NCBI GenBank assembly: GCA_029256305.1
Contig: JAQSYE010000007.1
Coordinates: forward strand, 1-37,417
DNA length: 37,417 bases
Direction of reading: 5' to 3'
Source of the DNA: Lacrimispora sp.
Lineage (GTDB): Bacteria > Bacillota > Clostridia > Lachnospirales > Lachnospiraceae
A program made the translations under genes and the position numbers. The notes beneath the pieces are model-generated. The model was not told where the DNA came from. It did no database searches and saw only the letters and a list, made by a program, of their open reading frames with translations. Positions 1-8,378 of this stretch are shown here, piece by piece. Each line of letters begins with the position of its first letter. Positions within the stretch are counted from its first letter, which is position 1.

Positions 1-563
1 GTAATATCGGTACCAGCAACAGCTGGAAATTCTTCCAGAGCCATAAAGTCATCAAGACCACTGTCTGTCTCCGTATACAGGGAAGAATTGATGAGATAAG
101 GGGTATCTGCTCCCTGGATTGCAGCATAGTAATCTCCGTCCTGCGTTGCATTGCCAAGAAGAATCACTGACTTTTTATTGTCTGCAGCAGTGACTGTAAT
201 GGTGCGAATCGGCTGATCCAGCCCATACGAGCCAAATCCGTCGCCTCCTTCCAGTTTTCTGACTGCTTCCAGCTTGGAAACAGTAGCGGCAATCCCATCC
301 ATTTTGGCCTGCATCACAGGGAATTTGTCATCCTGGTCATAAATCCACTTTCCATCTTTTTTAGTAAACGAAAGTTCCTTGCCATCCCGGTCATATGTAA
401 CTGACTGGATTTCAGAAAAGTCGGTCATGTAAACTTTGGAGGCCTCCTTCTCATTATCCGTCTTTTTCTGGGAGCGGTCCATATACTGGCCCACTCCCAC
501 ATATACTGCACAGAGCACTGCCAAAGCGGCAACTCCATATATCAGGCCATTTCTTTTCTTCAT
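1..563 (-). CDS. DUF4340-like membrane-anchored protein (3' part outside window)
   Basis: Reading from ATG at 563 towards the left edge gives an open frame of about 187 codons without a stop, so the gene is cut by the window. Residues 5-23 form one hydrophobic N-terminal segment, followed by a soluble, extracytoplasmic-looking domain with the VTYDRDGKELSFTKKDGKW-type pattern seen in DUF4340 proteins. It starts 14 nt downstream of the GldG-like gene and shares its ribosome binding region, so it is the fourth gene of the exporter operon. DUF4340 proteins commonly accompany GldA/F/G-type ABC systems; the substrate is unknown. Family call is from sequence style and context, not a search. Confidence 0.75.
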   Translation of the reverse strand, partial: MKKRNGLIYGVAALAVLCAVYVGVGQYMDRSQKKTDNEKEASKVYMTDFSEIQSVTYDRDGKELSFTKKDGKWIYDQDDKFPVMQAKMDGIAATVSKLEAVRKLEGGDGFGSYGLDQPIRTITVTAADNKKSVILLGNATQDGDYYAAIQGADTPYLINSSLYTETDSGLDDFMALEEFPAVAGTDI

Positions 564-577
564 AATTCCGCCTCCTT

Positions 578-1948
578 CTACAGACGTCTGCGCTTTAACC
601 AGATCATAAGTCCACAGCAAAGGGAGGCCGCAGGAATGACTAAGATAAACAGGATTCCCCACATGCCGCCGTGAGTTACCGTATTATAGGTCACGTCAAG
701 GCTCTTGGAAGGAATGGAAACATTGGCAACGTCATCAAAGTTGGAAGTCACTGCATTCATAAACAGGGTTAAATTGCTTAAATTAGTAAAGCTGGTATTT
801 AAGCTTTCATCAATCAGGGAAGGAGTGGAAAAAACAGTCAGGCGGGCAGAACCCGTATCCAGCTTCTTTTCTGAAACAGCTCCCAGAATGTAAGTACCTT
901 TCTTCTGAGCATCTGGAGTCACAAGCATTCCTCCATCACTGGTCTGCATAAACGGGGTCACGTTAATTCCCTCCGGCAGATTTTCATTCTGGGTTAATGC
1001 GCCTGACTGGAGAACCAGTGCTGCGCTCTTTCCATCCACACCGTTCGTCACTTCACTTCCGGACACAATCGTCGGGAAAATATAGTAAGGATTATTCTGA
1101 TAAAAGTTCTTGGTATCTGCAGCCATTCCATTTTCTAAGCTGAGACCATATGCACTGATAACAGAAGTCAGGTTGGGACGCTCTTTCTCCGAATATCCGG
1201 CAAAAATTAATACGTGTCCGCCTTTGTCTAAATAATCTGATACCATAGTCTTCTCGTCATTTGCAAGATCAGAAGCAGGGGCATTCAGAAGAAGAAGTTC
1301 ACAATCCTCAGGAATCTTTCCGTCTTTTAAGAGGTTTATGCTGGCAACCGTTAAATTGGATTTGCTCAGCATATCGGTCACGGTTTTTCCAAAGGCAGCC
1401 TCTCCATGTCCCTCTGTGACATAGATGGTTTTGGAAACATTACTGGTCACGTGGGAGATAGCTCCTGTCACCTGGCCCTCACCGTCAAATTCGGTTTCTT
1501 TTGCCTGCCCATAATAATAGGAAGAGGATTGATCCATTTTAATGATATCGGTAAATGGAATGGACTGGGTTTTATTTGTGGTCTCGCAGCTCACATGCAG
1601 GGTGCCGTCTGTTGCACTGAGTTTTTTAACCTGCTCCGGGTGAAGTACGGAATCCACCGTCACTACTTTGATATGACTGGATAAATCTCCATAACGTTTT
1701 ACAAAGCTTGTGATCCGTTTATCCACGTTTGCAGGATCTCCCACTACGTAAATTGTCACATCTTTATCAAGTGATTTTAACAGGTCACTGGTGGTCCCTC
1801 CCAGGGTGTAGATCTGGCTGCTGCTCATATCCCATTGCCGCACTTTTTCCGGAAGACGTCCCACAATCATATTGAGAATAATAACAGCAGCAATCACAAT
1901 CACGGAAAGGATCGCTGTATAGCCGCCTTTTTTTAATTTTCTGGTCAT
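578..1948 (-). CDS. GldG-like auxiliary component of ABC-2 exporter
   Basis: About 456 residues. An N-terminal membrane segment (roughly residues 12-31) is followed by a large extracytoplasmic domain and a C-terminal membrane segment ending in KRRRL, the layout of the GldG/ABC-type uncharacterised transport auxiliary family. Motifs such as VTEGHGEAAFG and LLLNAPASDL fit the GldG domain. Two ATG codons are available: the first (1954) abuts AGGAGG directly, while the second (1948) lies 6 nt after it, so I choose 1948. It follows the permease gene by about 10 nt. In gliding Bacteroidetes these proteins support motility; in Clostridia the role is unknown and probably export or envelope related. 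Confidence 0.8.
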   Translation of the reverse strand: MTRKLKKGGYTAILSVIVIAAVIILNMIVGRLPEKVRQWDMSSSQIYTLGGTTSDLLKSLDKDVTIYVVGDPANVDKRITSFVKRYGDLSSHIKVVTVDSVLHPEQVKKLSATDGTLHVSCETTNKTQSIPFTDIIKMDQSSSYYYGQAKETEFDGEGQVTGAISHVTSNVSKTIYVTEGHGEAAFGKTVTDMLSKSNLTVASINLLKDGKIPEDCELLLLNAPASDLANDEKTMVSDYLDKGGHVLIFAGYSEKERPNLTSVISAYGLSLENGMAADTKNFYQNNPYYIFPTIVSGSEVTNGVDGKSAALVLQSGALTQNENLPEGINVTPFMQTSDGGMLVTPDAQKKGTYILGAVSEKKLDTGSARLTVFSTPSLIDESLNTSFTNLSNLTLFMNAVTSNFDDVANVSIPSKSLDVTYNTVTHGGMWGILFILVIPAASLCCGLMIWLKRRRL

Positions 1949-1958
1949 TTCCATCCTC

Positions 1959-2825
1959 CTAACTCCATCTGCGTTTCTCTATGGACTGCACAGTCAAGAA
2001 TATCAACAGGAAAATAATGCTGATATAGGAAACCAGGCCGCCTGCATCAAAGATATAGCGAGTAGCAAAGTTCTGGAATACGCCGGTGATTGCAACTTTT
2101 TCCATAACATTGGTCAGTGCCCGGTCAAACAGGCCTTTTTTGATTAAATACGCTCCAACCATAACAATAATTCCCGCTGCCTCCAAAATCACTGCAAGCC
2201 CGGTGTGGCTGGTAACCCGATTGACAATCAGTACCCCAAGGGACCAAAGAAGGAGAAATCCAATCAGAGATCCCAGAGCGGTAGTCGGTAAAAATCCCAC
2301 AAGATTGGGCCACAACAGCAGCAGAAGAATAATTCCAAAGGTCCCTACTACGGCGATGATCTGGCTCTCTGTCAGAGAAGAGATAAACATTCCTATGGCA
2401 ATATAAACACATCCCAGTAAGAAAAACGCCAGAATTGCTGCATAGTCGGCCTTCAAATGAGCCGTTCCGTTCATCATGATGACCAGTGGACAAAGACAGG
2501 ATAACAAAACTGGAACTGCAAATACGGTGACCATGGAAAGGTATTTTCCCACAACTATTTTTCCTACGGAAACCGGAGATGTTAACAGCAACTGATCAAT
2601 CTTTGTTTTTCTGTCATCTGCAAAGCTTCTCATAGTAAGAACGGGGATGCCTATCATAATAATTGTCACCATTCCAGATAAGGTATAGGAAAAATATGGA
2701 TACCCACCCATCATATTGTACGCCATGAAGTAAATACCGATAAACAGCACCATAAAGGCTATAAATACATATCCGGTCATGGACTGGAAGTAAGATTTCA
2801 GCTCTCTTCTATAAATAGCAGCCAT
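1959..2825 (-). CDS. ABC-2 type permease, GldF-like
   Basis: 288 residues with about six hydrophobic segments (near residues 20-45, 52-75, 100-125, 135-160, 165-190 and 250-280). The N-terminus MAAIYRRELKSYFQSMTGYVF and the RSFADDRKTKIDQLLLTSPVS region match ABC-2 permeases of the GldF group. The start codon overlaps the stop of the ATPase gene by one base (TAATG), indicating translational coupling. It would form the membrane channel used with the ATPase encoded upstream and the GldG-like and DUF4340 proteins downstream. The transported substrate cannot be told from sequence. Confidence 0.85.
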   Translation of the reverse strand: MAAIYRRELKSYFQSMTGYVFIAFMVLFIGIYFMAYNMMGGYPYFSYTLSGMVTIIMIGIPVLTMRSFADDRKTKIDQLLLTSPVSVGKIVVGKYLSMVTVFAVPVLLSCLCPLVIMMNGTAHLKADYAAILAFFLLGCVYIAIGMFISSLTESQIIAVVGTFGIILLLLLWPNLVGFLPTTALGSLIGFLLLWSLGVLIVNRVTSHTGLAVILEAAGIIVMVGAYLIKKGLFDRALTNVMEKVAITGVFQNFATRYIFDAGGLVSYISIIFLLIFLTVQSIEKRRWS

Positions 2826-3817
2826 TACAGTTCCTCCTCTTCCTGAGTTTCTATCTCCACATCAGCAAACTTATCATCTGCGGTCAGCTCTAAGAATACC
2901 TCTTCTAAAGATGCCTTGTTTACATGCATGGAAAGAATGGGCAGCCTTTTGTCTGCAAAAGCAAAGAATACAATTTCACGGATATCCGCTCCGCCTTCCC
3001 CAGTACCGGTCATACGGAATGTTACCTTTTTCACCAGTTCTTCGCCGCTCTCTTTCATACTTACGTCGGCTATCTGAGGAATGGTATCAAAAATCTCACG
3101 GATTTCTTCCTCTTCTCCTTTTACCAGCAGCTCCATTCCGGAAGCATCTGCCATCTGTCGCTCTAAGTTTTCCGGCGTATCGCTTGCAATGAGACGTCCC
3201 CGATCTATGATCAGCACATGGTCACAGACTGCACTGACTTCAGAGAGAATGTGAGAACTTAAAATAACGGTATGGTTTTGTCCCAGTTCCCTTATAGTGT
3301 CACGAATCTCAATGATCTGCTTCGGATCCAATCCCACAGTTGGTTCATCTAGAATAATAACTGGCGGAAAGCCCAGAACTGCCTGGGCAAGCCCGACTCT
3401 CTGTCTGTAGCCTTTGGAGAGGTTTCGAATCAGGCGCCCGCTTACATCTGCAAGTTTCGCCAGGTCCATCACCTTAAGAACTTCCTCTTCCCTGTCCTTT
3501 TTTGGTATTCTCTTTAATTCCGCCGCAAAATCAAGCTGTTCCTTCACAGTCATATCCGTATAAAGAGGTGGAAGCTCCGGAAGATATCCAATACACCTTT
3601 TCGCTTCTTCCGGATCCTCTAAAATGTTATGACCATTAATCCACACATCGCCTTCGGTAGCACCTATGTAACCGGTTATAATATTCATTGTGGTGGATTT
3701 TCCTGCTCCATTTGGTCCCAGAAAACCATAAATCCTGCCTTCCTCAATGGTAAAGTTTAAATGATCCACAGCCAGATGCCCGCCGTAATCTTTTACCAGG
3801 TTTTTGACTTCAATCAA
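2825..3817 (-). CDS. ABC transporter ATP-binding protein, GldA-like
   Basis: About 330 residues. Walker A GPNGAGKST, Q-loop region GYLPELPPLY, signature LSKGYRQRVGLAQ and Walker B VIILDEPTVGLD followed by the H-loop in ILSSHIL are all present, so it should be an active ATPase. An additional C-terminal domain of about 110 acidic residues follows the nucleotide-binding domain. The frame could begin at ATG 3838, but nothing resembling a ribosome binding site precedes it; a TTG at 3817 lies 6 nt after AGGAGGAG and gives the usual MIEVKNLVKDYG start, so I choose TTG. First gene of the four-gene exporter operon. Confidence 0.88.
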   Translation of the reverse strand: MIEVKNLVKDYGGHLAVDHLNFTIEEGRIYGFLGPNGAGKSTTMNIITGYIGATEGDVWINGHNILEDPEEAKRCIGYLPELPPLYTDMTVKEQLDFAAELKRIPKKDREEEVLKVMDLAKLADVSGRLIRNLSKGYRQRVGLAQAVLGFPPVIILDEPTVGLDPKQIIEIRDTIRELGQNHTVILSSHILSEVSAVCDHVLIIDRGRLIASDTPENLERQMADASGMELLVKGEEEEIREIFDTIPQIADVSMKESGEELVKKVTFRMTGTGEGGADIREIVFFAFADKRLPILSMHVNKASLEEVFLELTADDKFADVEIETQEEEEL

Positions 3818-3845
3818 CGCTCTCTCCTCCTGTTCCATTTCACAT

Positions 3846-3915
3846 AATTGTGTCCTTACTTAGGGTAGAAGGGAATTGTGAAAATTGTGTGATTTAACTT
3901 TGTTTATTGTGTGAT
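3846..3915. promoter_or_regulatory. Repeated ATTGTGTGAT-like elements upstream of exporter operon
   Basis: The gap before the ABC ATPase gene holds four related elements in the same orientation: AATTGTGT (3846), AATTGTGA (3874), AATTGTGTGAT (3883) and TATTGTGTGAT (3905). The last two differ only in the first base over 11 positions and start 22 bp apart, about two helical turns. This suggests a repeated binding site for a regulator of the exporter operon; the protein is unknown. Confidence 0.4.
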
Positions 3916-3936
3916 AAAAGTATGAATTATTTCGAC

Positions 3937-3987
3937 AAAAGAAAAGAAACGAACAGATTGGGGCATCCAGTGCCCCAGTCTGTTCGT
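3937..3987 (-). terminator. Intrinsic terminator after DNA glycosylase gene
   Basis: Arms at 3949-3965 and 3971-3987 pair over 17 positions with a single G-U wobble around a 5-base loop. On the minus strand the hairpin is followed by a T-rich stretch (the complement of 3934-3948). It ends the MerR-glycosylase transcription unit before the exporter operon starts. Confidence 0.85.
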
Positions 3988-4001
3988 TACAATGAGATCA
4001 T

Positions 4002-4877
4002 TTACTCAACCGCCAACCGGTTGATTTTGTGGTAAAACATATATTGCTGCAAAATACCTGCATAGCCCTCATACCTCTTAAGGGGAAAACCGTCCGGATA
4101 ATAGGTGGTAAGAATCTGCTTCACATGAGTATCCACAGGGAACGCTCCTACGTGGTGGAGTCCAAAGAGGCAGACACAATCCGCCACCTTCTTCCCGATT
4201 CCCAGCTGCTTAAGCAGTTGAGCGTGAGCGCTTTCATAATCCGCTTCCTTTAAACCTGCAAGCCACGTGTTTCCCTCCGGCCCACTACAGCACTCCGCAA
4301 TAGAAAGAATGTACTTATCCCGGTATCCAAGCCCCAGACCGGAAAGGCCGGAAATACCTGATGACGCAATGGATTCCGGTGTTGGAAATGTCATATAACT
4401 TTTTCGAACCTCATTCCACGTTCCGTCAGAAAACAGCACCAGACCTCTTCCAGACCTCTCCACTCCAAATTTATTGCAAAGTTCCGTCACACTCCCCTTA
4501 ATCCGTGGGATATTATTATTCTGGGATAATATAAATGTGACCAGCATCTCCCACAAATCCTGGCATAGAATTCTCACTCCCCAGCCGCACCTGATGGCCT
4601 CCCTTAAATATGAATCCTCCGATGGTACCTGCTTTTTATACCCGGCATAATCCCCTCCCAGATCAAAATAATGGGACCATATCCTTTGAAACTCTTCCTC
4701 TTCACAGGAAAAAAGAAATTCTTCCTCTTCCCTCACTGCTTCTATGTATTTTGTGCCAGCCACCACAGACCAGACACCATGTTCCTGCTCTTTCATGCGA
4801 AAACATTGCCCGGACTTGGCAATCTGCCCCAGATCCATATCATTAATCTTAATCCGAACCATGACTGACTGCTCCAT
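4002..4877 (-). CDS. ogg: 8-oxoguanine DNA glycosylase (OGG1-type, HhH-GPD superfamily)
   Basis: About 291 residues. It should remove 8-oxoguanine from DNA and cleave the abasic site. The N-terminal OGG domain (SGQCFRM at about residues 20-26) precedes the helix-hairpin-helix and GPD region: LGIGKKVADCVCLFGL contains the expected catalytic lysine, and the downstream VGAFPVDTHVKQIL contains the catalytic aspartate in the PVDTHV motif. Length agrees with bacterial OGG1-like enzymes. Possible starts are GTG 4883, ATG 4877 and ATG 4862; 4877 has GGAAG 8 nt upstream, 4862 has GGAG 9 nt upstream. It overlaps the 3' end of the MerR gene, so both are likely co-transcribed. Confidence 0.88.
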   Translation of the reverse strand: MEQSVMVRIKINDMDLGQIAKSGQCFRMKEQEHGVWSVVAGTKYIEAVREEEEFLFSCEEEEFQRIWSHYFDLGGDYAGYKKQVPSEDSYLREAIRCGWGVRILCQDLWEMLVTFILSQNNNIPRIKGSVTELCNKFGVERSGRGLVLFSDGTWNEVRKSYMTFPTPESIASSGISGLSGLGLGYRDKYILSIAECCSGPEGNTWLAGLKEADYESAHAQLLKQLGIGKKVADCVCLFGLHHVGAFPVDTHVKQILTTYYPDGFPLKRYEGYAGILQQYMFYHKINRLAVE

Positions 4878-5259
4878 TCTCACTGCTTCCAGCTAAATAT
4901 TTTTCGTACTGGTCAGTAAAATACTTTATCTTATGGTCCACCTTGCATAAGTATTTCTGCATCCCGACAATCTGGACCTCAACCTCCTTTTTGTGGTCTT
5001 CCAGCATGGAACAGCGTTCTTTTAACGTCTCTTTCCCCTGTAAGCTAAGCTCCACAAATTCCCGGATCTGCTTGATCGCCATTCCTGTGTTTTTCAGACA
5101 GCAGATTAAAGAAAGCCACTCTAAGTCCTCCTCTGAGTAACGACGGATTCCGCTTTCACTCCTGTCCACGAATGGAAGAAGCCCTTCCCGCTCATAATAC
5201 CGAAGAACGTGGGGCTTTAAGTTTGTCTTTTCTGATACCTGTTTTATCGTATAATTCAT
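4849..5259 (-). CDS. MerR-family regulator, AdhR/NmlR-like
   Basis: 136 residues. An N-terminal winged helix-turn-helix (YTIKQVSEKTNLKPHVLRYYEREGLL, residues 3-28) and second helix pair are followed by a coiled dimerisation helix (about 75-115). Two adjacent cysteines at 53-54, just before LKNTGM, lie where AdhR/NmlR-type regulators carry their single sensory cysteine; there is no C-terminal metal-binding loop. The gene is divergent from the aldo/keto reductase gene and the intergenic region holds a matching operator, so it probably activates that operon in response to reactive aldehydes, and may control itself. The inducer is inferred from the family. Confidence 0.85.
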   Translation of the reverse strand: MNYTIKQVSEKTNLKPHVLRYYEREGLLPFVDRSESGIRRYSEEDLEWLSLICCLKNTGMAIKQIREFVELSLQGKETLKERCSMLEDHKKEVEVQIVGMQKYLCKVDHKIKYFTDQYEKYLAGSSENGAVSHGSD

Positions 5260-5295
5260 TTTTATCCTGCTCCTGCAGATTTTACAATCTGTATC

Positions 5296-5326
5296 TTGAC
5301 TTAAAGTTAACGTTAAGGTTTACAAT
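5296..5326 (+). promoter_or_regulatory. MerR-type promoter and operator for aldo/keto reductase operon
   Basis: TTGACT (5296-5301) and TACAAT (5321-5326) are separated by 19 bp, the overlong spacer typical of MerR-activated promoters. The spacer carries the inverted repeat CTTAAAGTTAACGTTAAG (5300-5317), symmetric at 16 of 18 positions. It resembles the 7-4-7 repeat CTTAAAG-N4-CTTTAAG described for Bacillus subtilis AdhR. Confidence 0.85.
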
Positions 5327-5385
5327 ACTAACTATACAATAGTTTGGTCCGCTGATCAAGCAAAATCATATGAGGAGGTACCTGA

Positions 5386-6237
5386 ATGAAATCTTTATCA
5401 GACAGCTATATACTAGCTAACGGTGTCAAAATTCCATGCATTGGCTTTGGCACATGGAAAGCGCAAAGTGGTGAAACGGCGGTCAATGCAGTAAAGCAGG
5501 CCCTGGAGGCGGGCTACCGTCACATCGATACTGCTGCACTCTATTACAATGAGGAAAGTGTTGGAACCGGAATAAAGGAAAGTGGCATCCCAAGAGAAGA
5601 GATCTTCGTTACCAGCAAGCTTCAAAACGGAGAACATGGGTATCAGGAAACATTAAATGCCTTTGAGGCAACCATGAAAAACTTAAATCTGGATTACTTA
5701 GACTTATACTTAATTCACTGGCCCAACCCTATTAAGACCCGCGCCAACTGGCAGGAAGCCAATGCAGGCACCTGGAAGGCGTTTGAAGAGCTGTATGAGG
5801 CAGGACGCATCCGTTCCATCGGCGTTAGCAATTTCCACCGTCATCACTTGGAAGCGCTAATGAAAACAGCAAACATTGCACCTATGGTAAACCAGATCAG
5901 GCTCTGTCCGGGCGATACCCAGGATGAACTGGTTTCTTACTTAAAGGAACAAAATATACTGGTAGAAGCTTATAGTCCACTTGGATCCGGCAAAATCTTT
6001 GAAGTTCCGGAAATGATTGCATTGTCAGAGAAATACGGAAAATCCATTGCACAGATCTGTGTGAGATGGAGCTTACAGATGGGCTTCCTTCCTTTACCCA
6101 AGTCTGTTACAAAGGAGCGGATTGAGGAAAATGCCCATGTATTTGATTTTGAACTTGCACCCGAAGATGCTGCAATCATAGCCGGCTTAAAGGGCTGCTG
6201 CGGTTATTCCACCAACCCGGATACTACAGATTTTTAA
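5386..6237 (+). CDS. Aldo/keto reductase
   Basis: 283 residues, the usual size for the family. It should reduce aldehydes or ketones with NAD(P)H in the cytosol. The catalytic tetrad is visible: Asp in HIDTAALYYNEE, Tyr four residues later in the same motif, Lys in VTSKLQN and His in LIHWPNP. The C-terminal SIGVSNFHRHHLEAL and LPLPKSVTKERIEEN segments fit the cofactor-binding part of the barrel. A strong ribosome binding site (GAGGAGG, 5370-5376) precedes the ATG. It follows the MerR-controlled promoter and is followed by an alcohol dehydrogenase gene after 28 nt, consistent with an aldehyde-detoxifying pair. Confidence 0.92.
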   Translation: MKSLSDSYILANGVKIPCIGFGTWKAQSGETAVNAVKQALEAGYRHIDTAALYYNEESVGTGIKESGIPREEIFVTSKLQNGEHGYQETLNAFEATMKNLNLDYLDLYLIHWPNPIKTRANWQEANAGTWKAFEELYEAGRIRSIGVSNFHRHHLEALMKTANIAPMVNQIRLCPGDTQDELVSYLKEQNILVEAYSPLGSGKIFEVPEMIALSEKYGKSIAQICVRWSLQMGFLPLPKSVTKERIEENAHVFDFELAPEDAAIIAGLKGCCGYSTNPDTTDF

Positions 6238-6265
6238 ATAATGGATAGAAGAGAGGGGTATTACT

Positions 6266-7450
6266 ATGTTAAATTTTGATTTTCACATTCCAACACGCAT
6301 CTGTTTTGGTAAAGATTCTCATAAGGAAATCGGAAGTCTTCTGGTTCCATATACAAAGAAGGTTCTTCTGCATTACAGCGGAGACAGGATCAAAAAGAAC
6401 GGTCTGTATGATATCGTCGTTCAGTCTATAAAGGAAAACGGAATTGAATTTGCTGAGCTGGGAGGGGTTGTTCCCAATCCCCGTCTGTCACTGGTTTATG
6501 AGGGCATACAACTATGCAAAGACCAGGGCATTGACTTGATACTGGCAGTTGGCGGCGGCAGTGTCATTGACTCTGCAAAGGCCATCGCCATTGGAGTCTG
6601 CTATGAAGGCGACGTATGGGAAGTTTATGAACAGGGAAAGGCAATCACTGCTGCACTTCCGGTTGCTACGATTTTAACCATTCCGGCTGCTGGAAGCGAA
6701 TCCAGCAACAGTACTGTCATTACCAATGAAGAAAAGAAGATGAAGCTGGGATATGGAAGCGATTTGGTTCGTCCGGTATTAAGCATCATGAATCCCGAAT
6801 TTTTCTTTACTCTTCCAAAAAACCAGATTGCAAACGGCGTGGCAGACATGATGAGCCATATATTTGAGCGTTATTTTACCAATACCCTGCATACGGACTT
6901 AACAGACGGTCTTTGTGAAACCACATTGAAATCAATTATGAAACACGCACTTCTGGTTTTGGAAGATCCGAAAAACTATGATGCCTGGTGTCAGGTAGGA
7001 CTGGGCGGCACCATTGCCCACAACGATTTACTGGGGATCGGCCGAAGTCAGGATTGGGCATGCCATGGTATGGAGCATGAACTGAGTGCCATCTATGATG
7101 TCGCTCACGGTGCGGGACTGGCTGTTCTCACTCCGGCCTGGATGAAATATGTATACAAAACAAATATTAACATGTTTGTCCAGTTTGCTGTTAATGTTAT
7201 GGGCGTGGAAGGCAGCTTCCGGGATCCTGACGCTATTGTACTGGAAGGAATCAATCGTCTGTCCCAGTTCTTTGTAAAAATGGGACTTCCCACAACCCTT
7301 CAGGAACTGGGAATTGACAGCACCAATTTAGATCTGATGGCTAAAAAATCAACCGGAGAAGCCTACGGCATGGAACATCCGTTAGGCGGGTTAAAAAAGC
7401 TGTACTGGCAGGATGTTCTGGAAATTTATCAAATGGCTTCCAACGCATAA
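6266..7450 (+). CDS. Iron-containing alcohol dehydrogenase (butanol dehydrogenase/YqhD-like)
   Basis: 394 residues of the group III metal-dependent alcohol dehydrogenase family. The N-terminal cofactor-binding part contains LAVGGGSVIDSAKAIA (about residues 92-107). Metal ligands expected for YqhD/BdhA enzymes are present as Asp and His in GVADMMSHIFE and two histidines in CHGMEHELSAIYDVAHGAGLAV. It likely reduces aldehydes such as butyraldehyde or short reactive aldehydes with NADPH. Ribosome binding site GAGAGGGG lies 7 nt before the ATG. Second gene of the MerR-regulated operon. Confidence 0.92.
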   Translation: MLNFDFHIPTRICFGKDSHKEIGSLLVPYTKKVLLHYSGDRIKKNGLYDIVVQSIKENGIEFAELGGVVPNPRLSLVYEGIQLCKDQGIDLILAVGGGSVIDSAKAIAIGVCYEGDVWEVYEQGKAITAALPVATILTIPAAGSESSNSTVITNEEKKMKLGYGSDLVRPVLSIMNPEFFFTLPKNQIANGVADMMSHIFERYFTNTLHTDLTDGLCETTLKSIMKHALLVLEDPKNYDAWCQVGLGGTIAHNDLLGIGRSQDWACHGMEHELSAIYDVAHGAGLAVLTPAWMKYVYKTNINMFVQFAVNVMGVEGSFRDPDAIVLEGINRLSQFFVKMGLPTTLQELGIDSTNLDLMAKKSTGEAYGMEHPLGGLKKLYWQDVLEIYQMASNA

Positions 7451-7464
7451 GATAGCAAACTTAA

Positions 7465-7494
7465 GACCGGGAGAATGAAATCATTCTCCCGGTC
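7465..7494. terminator. Bidirectional hairpin between convergent genes
   Basis: GACCGGGAGAATGA (7465-7478) and its exact reverse complement (7481-7494) form a perfect hairpin between the alcohol dehydrogenase stop and the stop of the calpain-like gene. No strong T tract follows on either side, so termination efficiency is uncertain, but the placement suits both converging transcripts. Confidence 0.7.
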
Positions 7495-7501
7495 AATTGA
7501 C

Positions 7502-8236
7502 CTATTCCCAATAAACGACTACATTTTTGGTTGCATCATCTACATACGTCATATATCGGATGAAATCTTCAAACTGTCTTCTTGTCATACTGATTAAAAC
7601 AGAAGTATCCCACGGATTTATAACTACTACCGTATCTTTCTTTACGCTTTTTATGGAATAAGAATGACCACCGTCTCCAATAATTCCTTTTCCCGGATCA
7701 GCTATATTAAAGTCACAGGCTGCTGTAATTCCTTCTCCGTTCTGGCATTTTACAGCCATGATATTCATGATTTCTGTTTTATTTGTGGACCAGTAAGTCC
7801 TTTGTCTGAATCCGGTCATCGTTGTAAATACATCACAGGCGAAACAACTGTTATAAACATTCATGGCCTTCTGTAATCCAGCTTCTATCACTCTGGCATC
7901 AAGATCCCCTTCTATGTACGCATTTTCAACATCCATTTCCGTTACAGTTTGTCTTCCAGAACCGAAATTAAGAGTATACGTTCCATTATTATTATCCGTT
8001 ATCATTTTTCTAAAAATTTTTCTTCTATATTTGCTGTTATCTAGTGCCTGTATGGCTGAAACTGCACCACAGTCATTGGCACCTCCCTGATGGAATGTGC
8101 TTAACTTTCCATCCAGTTGTGTTGATGGATCACCAGCATAAGCTGTAATTGGTGTAAAAAGCGTACCTGCAGCAATTCCCAATGCTAAGCAGAAAGCTCC
8201 GATTCTTGTTTTGATTTTTCTCAATTTGTTATTCAT
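7502..8236 (-). CDS. Secreted minimal calpain-like (family C2) cysteine protease
   Basis: 244 residues. A classical Sec signal peptide (basic MNNKLRKIKTR, hydrophobic residues 12-30, cleavage after AYA at 34) precedes a single domain. GANDCGAVSAIQAL contains Cys56, with Gln50 six residues before it as in calpains; GGHSYSIKSV gives His191 and VVVINPWD gives Asn207 in the Asn-Pro-Trp motif typical of calpain. So the full Cys-His-Asn set with the oxyanion Gln is present, but the protein is far smaller than eukaryotic calpains and has no accessory domain. Other cysteines (131, 134, 164, 174) could form disulfides. It is monocistronic. Function (toxin, nutrient or signalling protease) is unknown. 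Confidence 0.75.
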   Translation of the reverse strand: MNNKLRKIKTRIGAFCLALGIAAGTLFTPITAYAGDPSTQLDGKLSTFHQGGANDCGAVSAIQALDNSKYRRKIFRKMITDNNNGTYTLNFGSGRQTVTEMDVENAYIEGDLDARVIEAGLQKAMNVYNSCFACDVFTTMTGFRQRTYWSTNKTEIMNIMAVKCQNGEGITAACDFNIADPGKGIIGDGGHSYSIKSVKKDTVVVINPWDTSVLISMTRRQFEDFIRYMTYVDDATKNVVVYWE

Positions 8237-8378
8237 TCTTAATCCATTCCTTTCGTTCTATTTCATGTAGTTTAAAAATATCACCTGTAATCTGACTTTG
8301 ATTGATTTCCCTAACTGCTATTCATCTCAAATCACCCTTCCTATTATTAACTTTTATTTTGGTATCATCTTCTAATTT

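Noticed and set aside
7465-7494. Perfect inverted repeat as an operator or insertion-element end
   Set aside because: It lies between convergent stops where a shared terminator is expected; no second copy was seen.
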